Source: JAABUE01 sp037440925 (GTDB taxonomy: Bacteria; Chloroflexota; Anaerolineae; Anaerolineales; Villigracilaceae). Taken from it: a stretch of DNA of 39,475 nt. The DNA lies in contig JBBITF010000025.1 of NCBI GenBank assembly GCA_037440925.1, forward strand, positions 1 through 39,475, written 5' to 3'. The stretch's first letter is position 1. Each line of letters begins with the position of its first letter. The notes below the pieces were generated by a model. It saw only the letters and a program-made list of their open reading frames with translations. It did not search any database and was not told the origin of the DNA. The position numbers were made by a program, and so were the translations under genes. This document shows, in pieces, positions 6,991-14,627 of the stretch.

Positions 6991-7575
6991 ATGAATGCTA
7001 TTTGCGTCTACTGCGGCTCCTCCGATTCGGTCTCAGCGGACTATCTGGCTGCTGCCCGTCAAATGGGGCTGGCGCTTGCCGAAAACGGCCTCCGTTTAAT
7101 CTACGGCGGCGGGCGCACCGGTCTGATGGGCGCTGTAGCCGATGGCGCGCTGGAGGGCGGCGGCGAAGTTGTTGGCGTCATTATCCCCAGCATGAATACC
7201 TCTGCCCTGGCGCATCCCGGTCTGACCCGCATGGACGTTGTACCCGACATGCATACCCGCAAGGCGCGGATGCACACGCTGGCCGATGGTTACATTGCCC
7301 TGCCCGGTGGCTTTGGCACCCTCGATGAGTTGTTCGAGACCCTTACCTGGGCGCAGACCGGCGCCCACGAAAAACCGGTTGGCTTGCTCAACGTCAAGAA
7401 TTATTACGCTCCTTTGCTGGCTGCCCTTGATCACGCCGTTTCAGAGGGCTTCCTCTTCCCTGAACATCGCGCCGCATTGTGCTGCGAGTCCGAGCCTGAG
7501 AAATTGCTAGAAGCGCTGGCCAATCATCGGCATCCACGCCAGGCTGTGAAGAGATGGATGAGAGAGGCAGAATAA
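6991..7575 (+). CDS. LOG-family protein (nucleoside 5'-monophosphate phosphoribohydrolase)
   Basis: The 194-residue protein has the lysine-decarboxylase-like Rossmann fold of LOG proteins. These cleave N6-modified AMP or related nucleoside monophosphates to base and ribose 5-phosphate. The N-terminal VYCGSS and GLIYGGGRTGLMG motifs bind phosphate. The signature PGGFGTLDELFE near residue 105 contains the conserved Glu residues. Despite frequent database labels, such proteins are not lysine decarboxylases. It is divergent from the dnaJ operon across about 150 bases. An AGGATG sequence is a possible but distant ribosome binding site. Confidence 0.9.
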   Translation: MNAICVYCGSSDSVSADYLAAARQMGLALAENGLRLIYGGGRTGLMGAVADGALEGGGEVVGVIIPSMNTSALAHPGLTRMDVVPDMHTRKARMHTLADGYIALPGGFGTLDELFETLTWAQTGAHEKPVGLLNVKNYYAPLLAALDHAVSEGFLFPEHRAALCCESEPEKLLEALANHRHPRQAVKRWMREAE

Positions 7576-7674
7576 CCGCGCCGTTTGCGCCAATTACAGA
7601 AGTGCGCATTTAACACAAAAGTTGCCTGCGGCGAGGAGCATACACAAATTGCGCAGATTACGCAGAAAAAATAT

Positions 7675-7833
7675 GACTCCACTGCAAAAAAGTATTTGCA
7701 CTGCAGAGCGCGCAGAGAACGCTGAGATTTTTTACCGATTCCGCAAAGAAAGGCGCTCTTGATGCGGGTTTTGCAAGTTTTCAACCCTGCGCGCTCCGCG
7801 CTCTCGGCGGTTAATGGTTTTTGCTGTGCAGTC
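7675..7833 (+). mobile_element. Group-2 miniature element, copy 1
   Basis: A 159-bp element begins GACTCCACTGCAAAAA and ends with the near-complement of that sequence. It is flanked by the 5-bp duplication AATAT (7670-7674 and 7834-7838). Two further copies occur at 25187-25346 (opposite orientation) and 34207-34365. It carries no gene. The whole spacer 7576-8054 otherwise holds AT-rich filler, a 31-bp stretch starting near 7850 that recurs near 16539, and a GGACA hairpin. Confidence 0.88.
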
Positions 7834-7881
7834 AATATAGTATTGCTCCGCAAAAACTACGCCAATCGCGAAGATTTTGTA

Positions 7882-7903
7882 GGACAAGTCATAAGACTTG
7901 TCC
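7882..7903. repeat. GGACA...TGTCC hairpin 3
   Basis: The outer arms GGACA/TGTCC enclose the core AGTCATAAGACT, itself self-complementary with an ATAA loop. The core differs completely from hairpins 1 and 2 while pairing is kept. It lies upstream of the cupin gene. Confidence 0.8.
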
Positions 7904-8054
7904 CACGTTTGGTTGCGGCGCAGTCGCGCTACGGAAAATCTGTGAGAATCTGCTGCCTCTGCGGATGGGTTGACAACCTTTGTGCGCACACGCTCGAACA
8001 CAAGACAAGGTTGCGGCAGACTTTCGATGCCGCCATTGATGTGAAAGCGAGGAA

Positions 8055-8423
8055 ATGATGTCTGTAAAACACACTCATGAAGTGGAAGCCAAGCCTGTAG
8101 CAGCGGGGAAAGGTACCACGATTCAAGTATTGATCTCTGCGCAAGAAGGCCCTCACTTTGCTATGCGCAAATTCTCGATGAACCCTGGCGGTGGGATGCC
8201 CCTGCACACCAACACTGTCGAGCATGAACAATATGTGCTGCGCGGGCGCGCCAGAATCGGGATTGGCGATCAGGTATACGAGGTGCAATCGGGCGACGTG
8301 GTGTTCATCCCTGAAGGGACGCCTCATTTCTACGAAAATATTGGGGACGAACCGTTCGAGTTTCTGTGCCTCATCCCCAATCAGGAAGACAAGATTACGC
8401 TTCTGGACTCACCCTCTTGTTGA
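8055..8423 (+). CDS. Small single-domain cupin protein
   Basis: This 122-residue protein is one double-stranded beta-helix cupin. Metal-binding motif 1 is seen as PLHTNTVEHEQYVLRG (His, His, Glu spacing) and motif 2 as GDVVFIPEGTPHFYEN. Such stand-alone cupins can be isomerases, dioxygenases or small-molecule binding proteins, and the sequence alone does not say which. ATG codons lie at 8055 and 8058. A GAGG at about 8048-8051 favours the second slightly. No operon partner is evident: upstream is repeat DNA and downstream rsmG runs the other way. Confidence 0.85.
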   Translation: MMSVKHTHEVEAKPVAAGKGTTIQVLISAQEGPHFAMRKFSMNPGGGMPLHTNTVEHEQYVLRGRARIGIGDQVYEVQSGDVVFIPEGTPHFYENIGDEPFEFLCLIPNQEDKITLLDSPSC

Positions 8424-8428
8424 TACCG

Positions 8429-9139
8429 TTATAGCGGTTTCTTGGCCGGCGTCCCAGGCCGGCGCGGATAGGCCGGCGGGGTGGCTGCTACCTTGTCCAC
8501 TAAAACGAGGTGTCGTTCTTCTACCACCCCCGGCAGTGTGACCGAAAGCAACTGACGCACCTTGCCGCCGAGCAAGTGGACTGCATTTTCTGCGGCGTGT
8601 ACCTCTGCCGGCGCGCTCTCTCCCTTTTGCGCCAGCATCACCCCGCCAACGTGAATCAATGGAAGCAAGTATTCTGCAAGCACGCGCATATCGGCAACCG
8701 CGCGGGCTACTCCCCAGTCGTATTGTTCGCGGTGTGCGCGCATTTGGCCCAGGACTTCGGCGCGCGCCTGGATGACTTCTACCCTTTCCAGCCCCAGCAG
8801 GCGGACGATGTGCTGACAGAACATGGCCTTCTTGCCAACCGACTCAACCAGCGTCACGTACATATTGGGATAGAGGATTTTCAGGGGAATGCCCGGAAAA
8901 CCCGCCCCTGTACCGATGTCAATGAGGCGGGTAGGCGGGCTGGCCTTCCAAGCCAGAACACAGGAAAAAGAATCCAGGAAATGTTTGGTGCGGATGCCCG
9001 CCTCATCGCGGATGGCGGTCAAGTTGAACTTTTGATTCCATTCCAGCAGTTCGCGCTCATAGGCGGCAAGCGCAGTAACTTGCCTTCCTGTCAGCCGGAC
9101 GTTAAATAAGGTTTGGGCGTCCTGGACGAGTCTTTCCAT
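8429..9139 (-). CDS. rsmG: 16S rRNA guanine-527 N7-methyltransferase
   Basis: The 236-residue protein is the expected size for RsmG (GidB), which methylates G527 of 16S rRNA using S-adenosylmethionine. The SAM-binding motif IDIGTGAGFPGIPLKI is clear, followed by VESVGKKAMF and, further on, VARAVADMRVLAEY. The C-terminus ends in a Lys/Pro-rich tail (RRPGTPAKKPL). It converges on the cupin gene with only five bases between the two stop codons. There is no sign of the gidA/parA neighbours often found with it. Confidence 0.93.
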   Translation of the reverse strand: MERLVQDAQTLFNVRLTGRQVTALAAYERELLEWNQKFNLTAIRDEAGIRTKHFLDSFSCVLAWKASPPTRLIDIGTGAGFPGIPLKILYPNMYVTLVESVGKKAMFCQHIVRLLGLERVEVIQARAEVLGQMRAHREQYDWGVARAVADMRVLAEYLLPLIHVGGVMLAQKGESAPAEVHAAENAVHLLGGKVRQLLSVTLPGVVEERHLVLVDKVAATPPAYPRRPGTPAKKPL

Positions 9140-9302
9140 ACGCTGAAATTATACCCTCTTGATGAGGAGGAAGCGTGATTCCCCTCACCACTCCCGCCCC
9201 TGCTCTCGCAGAGGCTGACAGGATTTCCTCTTCGAAACGGAGTGCTTTGCGCGCACGCAGCCGTCAGGCCAGGGACGAGCAACAGCCGCCTAAGCAATAG
9301 CC

Positions 9303-9737
9303 TCACAATTTTTTGAGAAAGCCGTGCATTTGTTTGAGCAATTCACGCCATTGGAATTCGGCATCCATTTTGCGTTGCATCTCAACCGCACGGGTAGCCA
9401 TAATAGCAATCACACGCGCATCTTCTCCCGCATCCAGCCAAAAGCCGTGCTGATTGGGGCAGCATTCGAGTTTGAGGTCATACAAGCGGTATTGAAATTC
9501 TTGCAAGTGCGCCTCACAACGCGGACAGAGGTAAGCAGTGGCAATTTGACGATGTAAGAGGGAGCCTTTGCGCTCGTCTTGGTCGAAAGAAACATCTTCC
9601 AGACGGTCGAGTTCTTCCAAATCCAGCCACATGCCGCGGCAGTGAGGGCAATAGTCCACTTCCATGATGCCTTTGTAGAATTTCCGCGTAAGGGGGGTAG
9701 CACATTTGGGGCAGTGGAGGCAACTTGTACTCATCAT
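9303..9737 (-). CDS. TFIIB-type zinc-ribbon protein
   Basis: The 144-residue protein contains two zinc-ribbon units. The first is CPKC...CPHCRGMWLDLEE near residues 9-42. The second is CPRC...CCPNQHGFWLDAGE near 71-104. The CxxCxGxWLD pattern defines the zf-TFIIB domain of small bacterial proteins with no established function. A charged helical tail (about 110-144) follows. The second unit has NQH instead of the second Cys pair, so its zinc site may be altered. Start is ATG at 9737, or the adjacent ATG one codon in. Confidence 0.85.
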   Translation of the reverse strand: MMSTSCLHCPKCATPLTRKFYKGIMEVDYCPHCRGMWLDLEELDRLEDVSFDQDERKGSLLHRQIATAYLCPRCEAHLQEFQYRLYDLKLECCPNQHGFWLDAGEDARVIAIMATRAVEMQRKMDAEFQWRELLKQMHGFLKKL

Positions 9738-9822
9738 TTTTATCCTGCAAGCACAATCCCGAAGGCTTTTATCGAATTATTCACTCATCTGACGGCAACC
9801 TTCGGGATGTTTTTTATGAGGG

Positions 9823-10659
9823 TCAGGGCTGAGAGGGGGCGACCTGTTCGAGCCAATCTTCGATGGGGGAGGGCGTAACCGTTTGCCCCAGCCAGGCTAG
9901 AAATTCGACGTTTCCTTTGGGACCTAAGATGGGCGAGCGCATGAGGCCCTTGAGGTTCAAATCTTGCTGGGCCGCAAAGGTCAGCACGTCCAACAGCACT
10001 TGGCGGTGAATGTTTGGGCTGCGAATGACGCCTTCGCCGCGCGAAACATCTTTGCGTCCGGCTTCAAATTGAGGCTTGATCAGAGCAAGGATGCCGTTGT
10101 TTTGTTCCTCTTTCCCTCTTTTTCCATGGGGGAAGGAAAAAAGCCAGGCTTTCACTACTGGCAACAAGATTTTCAACGAAATGAAGGAGGCGTCCACGGT
10201 GACAAGATGAACTGGCTCTGGCAGGCAGGCAATCAAGCGAGCATTGGTCCCTTCCATGACGATTACGCGCGGGTCGTTGCGCAGTTTCCAATGCAGCAAA
10301 CCTTTGCCTACGTCAATGGCGTAAACTCTGGCTGCGCCATGTTGCAGCAAGCAGTCTGTGAAGCCGCCGGTGGAGGCGCCAACGTCGGCGCAGGTCAAGC
10401 CGCTGACTTCGATGCCAAAGGTTTGCAGGGCAGCGTCCAATTTTTCGCCGCCCCGCGAGACGAAGCGGGGGCCGGTTTCCACTGTCAGCGTGCAGGCGGC
10501 CGAAACAGCGGTAGCAGGTTTGAGCGTGACCTGACCGTCCACCCGTACCTGCCCGGCCATGATCAGGGCCTGAGCCTTGGCACGCGATTCTGCCAGCCCA
10601 CGCTCTGTCAGTAAAACGTCCAAGCGGATTTTTGCCAACTTTTTTCGGTTCGTACTCAA
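9823..10659 (-). CDS. tlyA: TlyA-family 2'-O-ribose rRNA methyltransferase
   Basis: The protein has an N-terminal S4 RNA-binding domain (RLDVLLTERGLAESRAKAQA) and an FtsJ-like Rossmann methyltransferase domain. VSRGGEKLDAAL, DVGASTGGFTDCLLQHGA and YAIDVGKGLLHWKLR are TlyA hallmarks. In characterised members it methylates cytidines in 16S and/or 23S rRNA. I chose the TTG at 10659 (278 residues) because it lies just past the stop codon of the upstream gene and gives the typical short lead before KIRLDVLL. An ATG at 10713 (296 residues) would overlap that gene by 50 bases. Confidence 0.9.
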   Translation of the reverse strand: MSTNRKKLAKIRLDVLLTERGLAESRAKAQALIMAGQVRVDGQVTLKPATAVSAACTLTVETGPRFVSRGGEKLDAALQTFGIEVSGLTCADVGASTGGFTDCLLQHGAARVYAIDVGKGLLHWKLRNDPRVIVMEGTNARLIACLPEPVHLVTVDASFISLKILLPVVKAWLFSFPHGKRGKEEQNNGILALIKPQFEAGRKDVSRGEGVIRSPNIHRQVLLDVLTFAAQQDLNLKGLMRSPILGPKGNVEFLAWLGQTVTPSPIEDWLEQVAPSQP

Positions 10660-10663
10660 TCGT

Positions 10664-11176
10664 TCAACGAGAGGCGCTTTTCTCTGTCTGCAATTGTCTG
10701 GTCTGCAGGGCAATGCCTACGCCTGTCAGCAAGAGAAGGGCTAGCAGGTCAAGTCCTCTGTGCAAGCCAAAGCCCTGGACGATCAGCGAGGCGCCTGCCA
10801 GAGATGACAGGAGGATGAGCGCCCAATCTAATAACGCGCTTATCAGCAAGATGCCTGTGATGCCGCCCAATACGAAAGCCAGCCAGGGCAGCCAGCCGCG
10901 CTCCAGGTTGAGCAGAAGTAGAAAGTAGGTGGCAATGTAGCCGCCGGCCAGGAAACCGGCCAGCCCAAAGGCAATATGCTGGGCAAAGACGGCCACAAGT
11001 GCCGCCAGCAAGCCAATTCCCAGGCCAACCAGCAGGGTCAGCCAATCGGGGCCGTGCAGCAGGCGGGAGGCGATGGTGAAACCTGCTATAAAGCCGGCGC
11101 CCGCTACAAAGAGCCAGAATATTTTGCGCCCAGCAAGCAGCAGGGCCGCGCCGAGAAGGATGTTCAAAATGGTCAT
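10664..11176 (-). CDS. Hydrophobic membrane protein, DUF4203-like
   Basis: This 170-residue protein is almost entirely hydrophobic, with about six predicted membrane spans and many Gly and Ala residues (for example LLLAGRKIFWLFVAGAGFIA). The pattern resembles DUF4203-type membrane proteins of unknown function. Start is the ATG giving MTILNILLGAALLL; the frame stays open upstream, but that part looks non-coding. It is followed directly by tlyA in the same direction. No enzymatic motif is visible. Confidence 0.75.
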   Translation of the reverse strand: MTILNILLGAALLLAGRKIFWLFVAGAGFIAGFTIASRLLHGPDWLTLLVGLGIGLLAALVAVFAQHIAFGLAGFLAGGYIATYFLLLLNLERGWLPWLAFVLGGITGILLISALLDWALILLSSLAGASLIVQGFGLHRGLDLLALLLLTGVGIALQTRQLQTEKSASR

Positions 11177-11240
11177 GGCATTTTCGTTCGTCACAGAGCA
11201 TACAGAAGATGACGCCGCATGGTGGAGTCGTAAAGCAGCG

Positions 11241-11984
11241 TTACATGCCCATAGCGGCAAGGGCGCCAAACAGGAAACACACAACGAGAGCGCCCAGGAT
11301 GACCTGGTGAGGTTCGCGCTGGTCTTCGAGGAAAAAGTTTGGGAACAAGCCGGCGATATTCCAATACGGACCCGCAAACCAGGCAAAGATCAGGCCGCCT
11401 AGCAGGCCGCCGATATGCGCCCAGTTGTCTATGCCGGGGGACAGCCCTAGAAACAGATTGACTGCCACAATGACGATGATGTTGTTGATTTGCGCTTTGA
11501 CCTGGTCTCCAAACAAACGACGGTTTTGATATAGAAAGACTCCTTCGGCGCCGATCAGCCCAAAAATTGCGCCTGAGGCGCCAATGGAGTACTCTTGAGT
11601 GAGCAAGAAGGAGAAAACGCCTGCCGCAAAACCGCTCAGCAGGTAAAGCAAGAGGAAACGTCCATGCCCGTAATGACGCTCGAGGCCAGAGCCAAAGGAG
11701 AGCAGGGCATACATGTTGAAGCCAATGTGCAGGATAGAGCCATGCAGCAGCATGGGCGTGAAAAAACGCCACCATTGGCCGGCCTGGATAGCGTCATTGG
11801 CTTTGACGCCCCAGTCGAGGAGCAAGTCATAGCCTAGCAAGAATTTGCTGAGGAGTTGCAGCAAATAGGCCAGCACCGTCAGGCCTAGCACAGTGTAGGT
11901 GACGCGTGGGACAGCCGCCGGCAGAGAAATGGTTACAGGAGGCGGAGGAGGACTAGAGGTAATGTCTTCGGGAGGCAGGTTCAC
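11241..11984 (-). CDS. Rhomboid-family intramembrane serine protease
   Basis: The 247-residue protein cleaves membrane-anchored substrates within the bilayer. A proline-rich cytoplasmic N-terminus (residues 8-18) precedes six or more membrane helices. The catalytic serine lies in GASG (Ser137) and the catalytic histidine in WAHIGGLLGG (His190). HIGFN at 86-90 supplies the conserved residues of helix 2 and GLERHYG is a typical loop motif. Its start overlaps the gmk stop by four bases (ATGA), so the two are translationally coupled. Confidence 0.92.
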   Translation of the reverse strand: MNLPPEDITSSPPPPPVTISLPAAVPRVTYTVLGLTVLAYLLQLLSKFLLGYDLLLDWGVKANDAIQAGQWWRFFTPMLLHGSILHIGFNMYALLSFGSGLERHYGHGRFLLLYLLSGFAAGVFSFLLTQEYSIGASGAIFGLIGAEGVFLYQNRRLFGDQVKAQINNIIVIVAVNLFLGLSPGIDNWAHIGGLLGGLIFAWFAGPYWNIAGLFPNFFLEDQREPHQVILGALVVCFLFGALAAMGM

Positions 11985-12604
11985 AAGTTCACCTTACGGT
12001 GCCGAACACGATGATGTTCGGCTTTGATAATAGCGCGGACGGTGTCCACCGTTTCGTCGAGCCGGCCCTCGTGATTGATAACCACATAATCGAAGGCCTG
12101 CACGCGCTGGAGTTCTTTGCGAGCCGTGGCAATGCGCAGGGCCAGTTCTTCGGCTGTTTCGGTTTGGCGTTGCCGAAGGCGGGCGGTCAGTTCCTGCTCA
12201 CTTTCGACGGTGATGAAAATCAACAGCGCCTCTGGCACCAATTTGCGGACGGTTTCGGCGCCTTGAACGTCCAACCGCATGACCACATCGGTGCCGCTGG
12301 CTAGGGCTTCGCGCACCTGGCGTTTAGAGTTGCCTTTGTAATCGCCGTAGACAATGGCGTATTCGAACAATTCGTCGTTCTCAATCATGCGGGCAAATTC
12401 TTCTTTGGAGACGAAGAAGTAATCTTTGCCATGCACTTCGTTTTCGCGCCTGGGACGGGTGGTGGCTGTGACCACGAAGTGGAACGGCAGGCCTCGTTCT
12501 TTCATACGCCGCACAACCGAGTCTTTGCCGGCGCCGGACGGTCCAGAGATGACGATAAGCAAAGGTTGGGGGTGAAGGAGGACATACTCGGAGTTAAGAT
12601 CCAT
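11981..12604 (-). CDS. gmk: Guanylate kinase
   Basis: The 207-residue enzyme phosphorylates GMP to GDP with ATP and is essential in nucleotide metabolism. The Walker A loop GPSGAGKDS is at residues 21-29. The GMP-binding elements TATTRPRRENEVHGKDYFFVS and EYAIVYGDYKGN are present. Asp in place of the usual Ser/Thr after the Walker lysine is a mild variation. I use the ATG at 12604; a TTG at 12622 extends the frame but would lie within the promoter. A -10 box sits six bases before the ATG. Confidence 0.95.
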   Translation of the reverse strand: MDLNSEYVLLHPQPLLIVISGPSGAGKDSVVRRMKERGLPFHFVVTATTRPRRENEVHGKDYFFVSKEEFARMIENDELFEYAIVYGDYKGNSKRQVREALASGTDVVMRLDVQGAETVRKLVPEALLIFITVESEQELTARLRQRQTETAEELALRIATARKELQRVQAFDYVVINHEGRLDETVDTVRAIIKAEHHRVRHRKVNL

Positions 12605-12610
12605 GCGCTT

Positions 12611-12616
12611 ATTGTA
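12611..12616 (-). promoter_or_regulatory. -10 box of gmk
   Basis: TACAAT on the minus strand ends six bases before the gmk ATG, and no ribosome binding site is present, so a leaderless transcript is predicted. The best -35 candidate (TTGTAA) has a long 20-base spacer and is weak. Confidence 0.5.
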
Positions 12617-12650
12617 ACCCAAACCATGCTCTTGCTTTACAAAAAATGCC

Positions 12651-12679
12651 TTGAAAGCCGCAAAGGGATTGTGTAAAAT
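12651..12679 (+). promoter_or_regulatory. Promoter of the fmdB-like gene
   Basis: TTGAAA (12651-12656), a 17-base spacer and TAAAAT (12674-12679) give a good sigma-70-type promoter. The -10 ends six bases before the ATG at 12686, so the start codon would be at or next to the transcript start. This places it back to back with the gmk promoter. Confidence 0.65.
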
Positions 12680-12685
12680 TTGGAC

Positions 12686-13075
12686 ATGCCGACCTATGAC
12701 TATTTCTGCCTAGATTGCCAAAAACGTTTCGATGTCTTCATGACGTATAGCGAATATGGGACGCGACCGGTGACCTGCCGGCATTGTGGAAGCGAAAATG
12801 TGCGCCGAGGCGTGACCCGCGTGCGTATTGCCAAGTCAGAGGAAAGCCGGTTAGAAAGCCTGGAAGATTGGGCCGACCCCGCTGCCCTGGAAGGTCTGGA
12901 GGATAACCCGCGCGAACTGGGACGCATCATGCGCAAAATGGGGCAAGAATTGGGCGAGGACCTGCCGCCGGAGTTTGACGAAGTGGTAGACCGGCTGGAA
13001 AAGGGTCAGTCGCCAGAAGAGATCGAGTCTGCGTTGCCAGACCTGGCAGAGGGAAGCGGGGACGAGGAGCTGTAA
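12686..13075 (+). CDS. FmdB-family zinc-ribbon protein
   Basis: The 129-residue protein begins MPTYDYFCLDCQKRFDV, the standard start of the FmdB (CxxC_CxxC) putative regulatory family. The zinc ribbon pairs CLDC (about 7-10) with CRHCGS (about 32-37). The C-terminal two thirds is acidic and helical (LEDWADPAALEGL, GQELGEDLPPEFDEVVDRL). The acidic tail is seen in longer members, and its role is unknown. I chose this ATG over a TTG two codons upstream because of the family N-terminus. A role in transcription regulation is a family label, not demonstrated. Confidence 0.88.
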   Translation: MPTYDYFCLDCQKRFDVFMTYSEYGTRPVTCRHCGSENVRRGVTRVRIAKSEESRLESLEDWADPAALEGLEDNPRELGRIMRKMGQELGEDLPPEFDEVVDRLEKGQSPEEIESALPDLAEGSGDEEL

Positions 13076-13078
13076 TGC

Positions 13079-13116
13079 GTTGCGCGCTCCCCGGCAAATG
13101 CGGTAGAGCGCGCAAC
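13079..13116. terminator. Stem-loop between convergent genes
   Basis: A perfect 11-bp stem (GTTGCGCGCTC / GAGCGCGCAAC) with a 16-base loop lies between the 3' ends of the fmdB-like gene and the aminotransferase. It could end transcripts from both sides, although neither strand has a clear T-run. Confidence 0.5.
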
Positions 13117-13141
13117 ATGCCCAAAATACTCCGTGCCTGAT

Positions 13142-14371
13142 TTATTGAGATGCCACGATCATTTCTTTGAGCGTCAACCCGAGACGGGTGATGCCCTCAC
13201 GGATGACTTCGGGCTTGGAGTACGAGAAATTCAAGCGCATGGTGTTGTGACCGCCTCCGTTAGGGTGGAAGGCAAAGCCCGGCACGAAAGCAACTTTCTT
13301 TTCGATAGCCGATTTTAGCACCTCGGCTGCATCCAGGTTTTCGGGCAGGATTCCCCACAGGAACATGCCTCCTTCAGGGCGCGTCCAACGCACTTCGGAG
13401 GGGAAAATCTCGCTCATGGTTTCAAGCATCATATCGCGGCGTTCCTTATACTTGGCGCGGATAACTTTGACATGCTCATCCAAGAAGCCGCCTTTGCCGA
13501 CCTCGTAAGCGACAATTTGGTTGAAAGTGGCTGTATGCAGGTCGGCGGCTTGCTTAGCCATGACCAGTTTGCGGGTCACCTCAGGCGGCGCAATGACCCA
13601 GGCCAGGCGAATGCCAGGCGCCAGCAATTTGGAGAAGGTGCTGAGGTAAATGACATTGCCGCTGTAAGAACCTCCATTGGGACCGCGGAACTGGCTGTCG
13701 AGCTGCACGACCGAGGGAATATGCTCTCCCTCATAGCGCAATTGGCCATAGGGGTCATCCTCTACGATGGGAACGCCGTATTTGTCGGCCAGTTCGACCA
13801 ATTTTTTACGGCGTTCGAGGCTGAGGGTAGAGCCAGAGGGGTTTTGAAAATTGGGCAGAACGTAGATGAACTTTGGCCCTACCCGCAGGGCTTTTTCCAA
13901 TTCATCCACGATCATACCGTGTTCATCGGATGGAACCGCCACATATTGCGCGCCGTAGGCGTTCCAGGCTTGCAGCGCGCCCAGGTAAGTAGGCGATTCA
14001 ACCGCGATGTAGTCGCCGCGGTTGATGAACAAGCGTCCAATGAAATCCAGCGCCTGCTGAGAGCCAGATGTAATCATGATGTTTTCAGGGACGACCTCGA
14101 CGGAGTAACGCGCAGTATGACGAGCAATCATCTCCCTGAGCGGGCGGTAGCCCTCGGTAGTGCCATACTGTAAGGCCTGCGCGCCTTGTTCATTCAAGAC
14201 CTTGTTGCAGGCTTGCTGAAATTGTTGGACAGGGAAGACCTCCGGGGCGGGGAGGCCTCCGGCAAATGAGATGATGTCGGGCTGTTCGGTGAGTTTGAGC
14301 AATTCGCGGATGACCGAACTGCCCATGCGAGACGTACGGTGGGCATAGCGATATTCCCAGGGTGTCTGCAT
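13142..14371 (-). CDS. PLP-dependent aminotransferase, class I (2-aminoadipate/aromatic type)
   Basis: The 409-residue enzyme is a fold-type I aminotransferase of the group that includes LysN and the aminotransferase domain of MocR proteins. The PLP lysine is Lys248 in STFSKLLAPGIRLAW. Other cofactor contacts are YGTTEGYRPLRE, SGSQQALD, PNFQNPSG (Asn177) and EDDPYG (Asp205, Tyr208). The substrate-carboxylate Arg lies in MRLNFSYS near the C-terminus. Likely substrates are 2-aminoadipate or aromatic/branched-chain amino acids. The product of an aromatic reaction would feed IorAB, but this link is inferred. GGAG precedes the ATG. Upstream lies a promoter, a possible leader peptide and a terminator, so attenuation is plausible. 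Confidence 0.92.
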   Translation of the reverse strand: MQTPWEYRYAHRTSRMGSSVIRELLKLTEQPDIISFAGGLPAPEVFPVQQFQQACNKVLNEQGAQALQYGTTEGYRPLREMIARHTARYSVEVVPENIMITSGSQQALDFIGRLFINRGDYIAVESPTYLGALQAWNAYGAQYVAVPSDEHGMIVDELEKALRVGPKFIYVLPNFQNPSGSTLSLERRKKLVELADKYGVPIVEDDPYGQLRYEGEHIPSVVQLDSQFRGPNGGSYSGNVIYLSTFSKLLAPGIRLAWVIAPPEVTRKLVMAKQAADLHTATFNQIVAYEVGKGGFLDEHVKVIRAKYKERRDMMLETMSEIFPSEVRWTRPEGGMFLWGILPENLDAAEVLKSAIEKKVAFVPGFAFHPNGGGHNTMRLNFSYSKPEVIREGITRLGLTLKEMIVASQ

Positions 14372-14410
14372 TCTTTCTCCTTATACTTTTGTATTTGCAC
14401 GAACAGAGAT

Positions 14411-14448
14411 AAAAAAAAGCCTGACAGGTACGCTTCACCCGTCAGGCT
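14411..14448 (-). terminator. Intrinsic terminator in the aminotransferase leader
   Basis: On the minus strand a 12-bp stem (AGCCTGACGGGT with ACCTGTCAGGCT, one G-U pair) and a 7-base loop are followed by eight T residues. It stands 40 bases before the aminotransferase ATG and downstream of its own promoter, so it would either end a short RNA of about 100 bases or act as an attenuator. Confidence 0.85.
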
Positions 14449-14450
14449 AA

Positions 14451-14510
14451 TCAAGCCGCCTTGGCCAGCAAAATGCCGCTAAGGAACCAGCAAATCCATC
14501 TCTGTATCAT
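14451..14510 (-). CDS. Candidate leader peptide of 19 residues
   Basis: An ATG ten bases past a -10 box opens a frame of 19 codons, MIQRWICWFLSGILLAKAA, ending in TGA two bases before the terminator stem. Two Trp and one Phe within residues 5-9 are unusual for random sequence and recall leader peptides of attenuators. There is no ribosome binding site, but leaderless starts seem common here. A ribosome at the stop codon would cover the first arm of the terminator and favour read-through. It may be a chance frame. Confidence 0.35.
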   Translation of the reverse strand: MIQRWICWFLSGILLAKAA

Positions 14511-14519
14511 GGCATATTT

Positions 14520-14548
14520 ATATTACCCTGTTTTGCGTTGGAATGCAA
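14520..14548 (-). promoter_or_regulatory. Promoter of the aminotransferase leader
   Basis: TTGCAT (14543-14548), 17 bases and TAATAT (14520-14525) on the minus strand. Transcription would begin near 14513 and run into the terminator at 14411-14448 before the aminotransferase gene. Confidence 0.65.
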
Positions 14549-14627
14549 CATACAGATTTGCACAGGCGCGTTCAAAGGTCGTTGCAGGGGATTGCACAAG
14601 GAAAGCAGGGTGTTTCGAGGCGCTTGT

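Noticed and set aside
9091..9306. 71-codon minus-strand frame between rsmG and the zinc-ribbon gene
   Set aside because: It overlaps the start of rsmG, lacks family likeness and reads through low-complexity spacer sequence.
9756..9808. ATCCCGAAGG/CCTTCGGGAT inverted repeat followed by T-run, as a terminator
   Set aside because: The T-run is on the plus strand while both neighbouring genes are on the minus strand, and the loop is over 30 bases.
14411..14513. Known riboswitch or T-box in the aminotransferase leader
   Set aside because: No T-box sequence (AGGGTGG-type) and no recognisable lysine, SAM or glycine riboswitch core; the leader is too short for the lysine class.
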